Positions 15,218-15,850 of a stretch of 15,850 nucleotides of DNA are shown here, piece after piece. The notes under the pieces are model-generated. The model saw only the letters and a list, made by a program, of their open reading frames with translations, was not told the DNA's origin and made no database searches. A program made the position numbers and the translations under genes. Source of the DNA: an uncultured Veillonella sp. (GTDB lineage Bacteria; Bacillota; Negativicutes; Veillonellales; Veillonellaceae); the NCBI GenBank assembly GCA_902478055.1, contig CABSJL010000026.1, positions 1 through 15,850 of the forward strand, given 5' to 3'. How positions within the stretch are numbered: the first letter of the stretch is position 1; each line of letters starts with the position of its first letter.

Positions 15218-15249
15218 ATTCCCATATTCTAAGATAGGTGGTGAGGCGA

Positions 15250-15850
15250 GTGGATTTAGTTAAAGAACTTTTCGAAGGTTCTCGACTAGCCTTAGCACGG
15301 TCCATAACAGCTGTAGAAAACGAGTATGATAATGCCATTGATATTATGAAGGCTATTTACCCTAAAACAGGGAATGCACGTATTCTCGGTATTACAGGGG
15401 CCCCTGGTGCTGGTAAAAGTACATTGACAGATAAAGTTGTTAAACATTATCTAGATCAAGGTAAGAAAATCGGCATCGTTGCCATCGACCCAACTAGCCC
15501 ATTCTCTGGTGGTGCTATCTTGGGGGACCGTATTCGAATGAATGATTTGACATTAAATGAAAATGTATTTATTCGAAGCATGGGCACGCGTGGTAGTCTT
15601 GGTGGTTTGTCCAAAAAGACTGCAGACGTTGTAAAACTCATGGATGCCTTTGGCATGGATTTAGTAATCATTGAAACAGTAGGTGTAGGTCAATCAGAAG
15701 TAGATATCGTAAAAAATGCAGATACTACATTGGTTGTACTTGTTCCTGGTCTCGGTGATGATATCCAAGCTATCAAGGCGGGGATTCTTGAAATTGGCGA
15801 TGTATTTGCTATCAATAAAGCTGACCGAGATGGTTGCGATCGTTTGAATG
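15250..15850 (+). CDS. meaB: Methylmalonyl-CoA mutase-associated GTPase MeaB (5' part, runs off window)
   Basis: MeaB is a G3E-family P-loop GTPase that loads adenosylcobalamin into methylmalonyl-CoA mutase and protects the enzyme from inactivation. About 200 codons are visible and the frame stays open to the window end. Walker A is GAPGAGKS (residues 50-57). Family hallmarks are IDPTSPFSGGAILGDRIRM, the segment ETVGVGQSE, and NKAD for guanine specificity. There is no ATG. GTG at 15250 is chosen because AGGTGG (15236-15241) lies 8 nt upstream; GTG codons at 15238 and 15241 are in frame but overlap that site, and a TAG at 15235 limits any longer start. The gene follows both mutase subunits, the usual context for this chaperone. 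The older name for such genes, ArgK/LAO transporter ATPase, is misleading. Confidence 0.95.
   Translation, partial: MDLVKELFEGSRLALARSITAVENEYDNAIDIMKAIYPKTGNARILGITGAPGAGKSTLTDKVVKHYLDQGKKIGIVAIDPTSPFSGGAILGDRIRMNDLTLNENVFIRSMGTRGSLGGLSKKTADVVKLMDAFGMDLVIIETVGVGQSEVDIVKNADTTLVVLVPGLGDDIQAIKAGILEIGDVFAINKADRDGCDRLN

Noticed and set aside
1..15850. Search for mobile elements, CRISPR arrays, tRNA or rRNA genes and defence or phage genes
   Set aside because: Nothing was found: every long frame is a recognisable housekeeping or metabolic gene, and no regularly spaced repeats or terminal inverted repeats with a transposase occur.

Overview
The window is a stretch of chromosome from a low-GC, anaerobic, diderm member of the Firmicutes. 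It is most likely Veillonella or a close relative in the Negativicutes. Three things point there: the Firmicutes-like gene order (clpX-lon-ysxC and valS-folC), an O-antigen-ligase-type membrane protein as expected in an LPS-bearing cell, and a succinate-to-propionate module with a split, B12-dependent methylmalonyl-CoA mutase. This placement is inference from gene content; no 16S gene or other marker is present. All genes lie on the + strand.

Positions 1-11046 hold a long housekeeping block. It starts with the 3' part of clpX (unfoldase of ClpXP), followed by a 14-bp hairpin. Then come lon, the ribosome-assembly GTPase ysxC/yihA, a long-chain polyprenyl diphosphate synthase, tatC, valS, folC and an O-antigen ligase/polymerase family protein. 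From lon onward the genes overlap by 1-4 nt or are 1-21 nt apart, so they are probably co-transcribed and translationally coupled. The block ends at a strong branched rho-independent terminator (11148-11210).

Positions 11047-11566 are the only long non-coding stretch. They contain an extended -10-like box just ahead of the terminator, which could give a small RNA of about 95 nt. They also contain several inverted repeats, a cluster of TGTGR motifs, and a 27-nt motif repeated directly at a 41-bp period that ends next to the -35 box of a good sigma-A-type promoter (TTGACA-N17-TACGAT). This looks like a regulated promoter for the downstream operon.

Positions 11567-15850 hold the propionate module. 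The genes are a Cat1/AarC-family CoA-transferase, the catalytic subunit of methylmalonyl-CoA mutase, its separate cobalamin-binding subunit, and the mutase chaperone GTPase MeaB (cut by the window end). Together they activate succinate with CoA taken from propionyl-CoA or acetyl-CoA, isomerise succinyl-CoA to (R)-methylmalonyl-CoA, and protect the B12 enzyme. An epimerase and a sodium-pumping decarboxylase would complete the route and are not in the window. A hairpin lies between the cobalamin subunit and meaB.

I found no transposon, CRISPR array, tRNA or rRNA gene, prophage or obviously novel multi-gene system. The most worthwhile leads are the regulatory region upstream of the propionate operon and the possible small RNA next to it.
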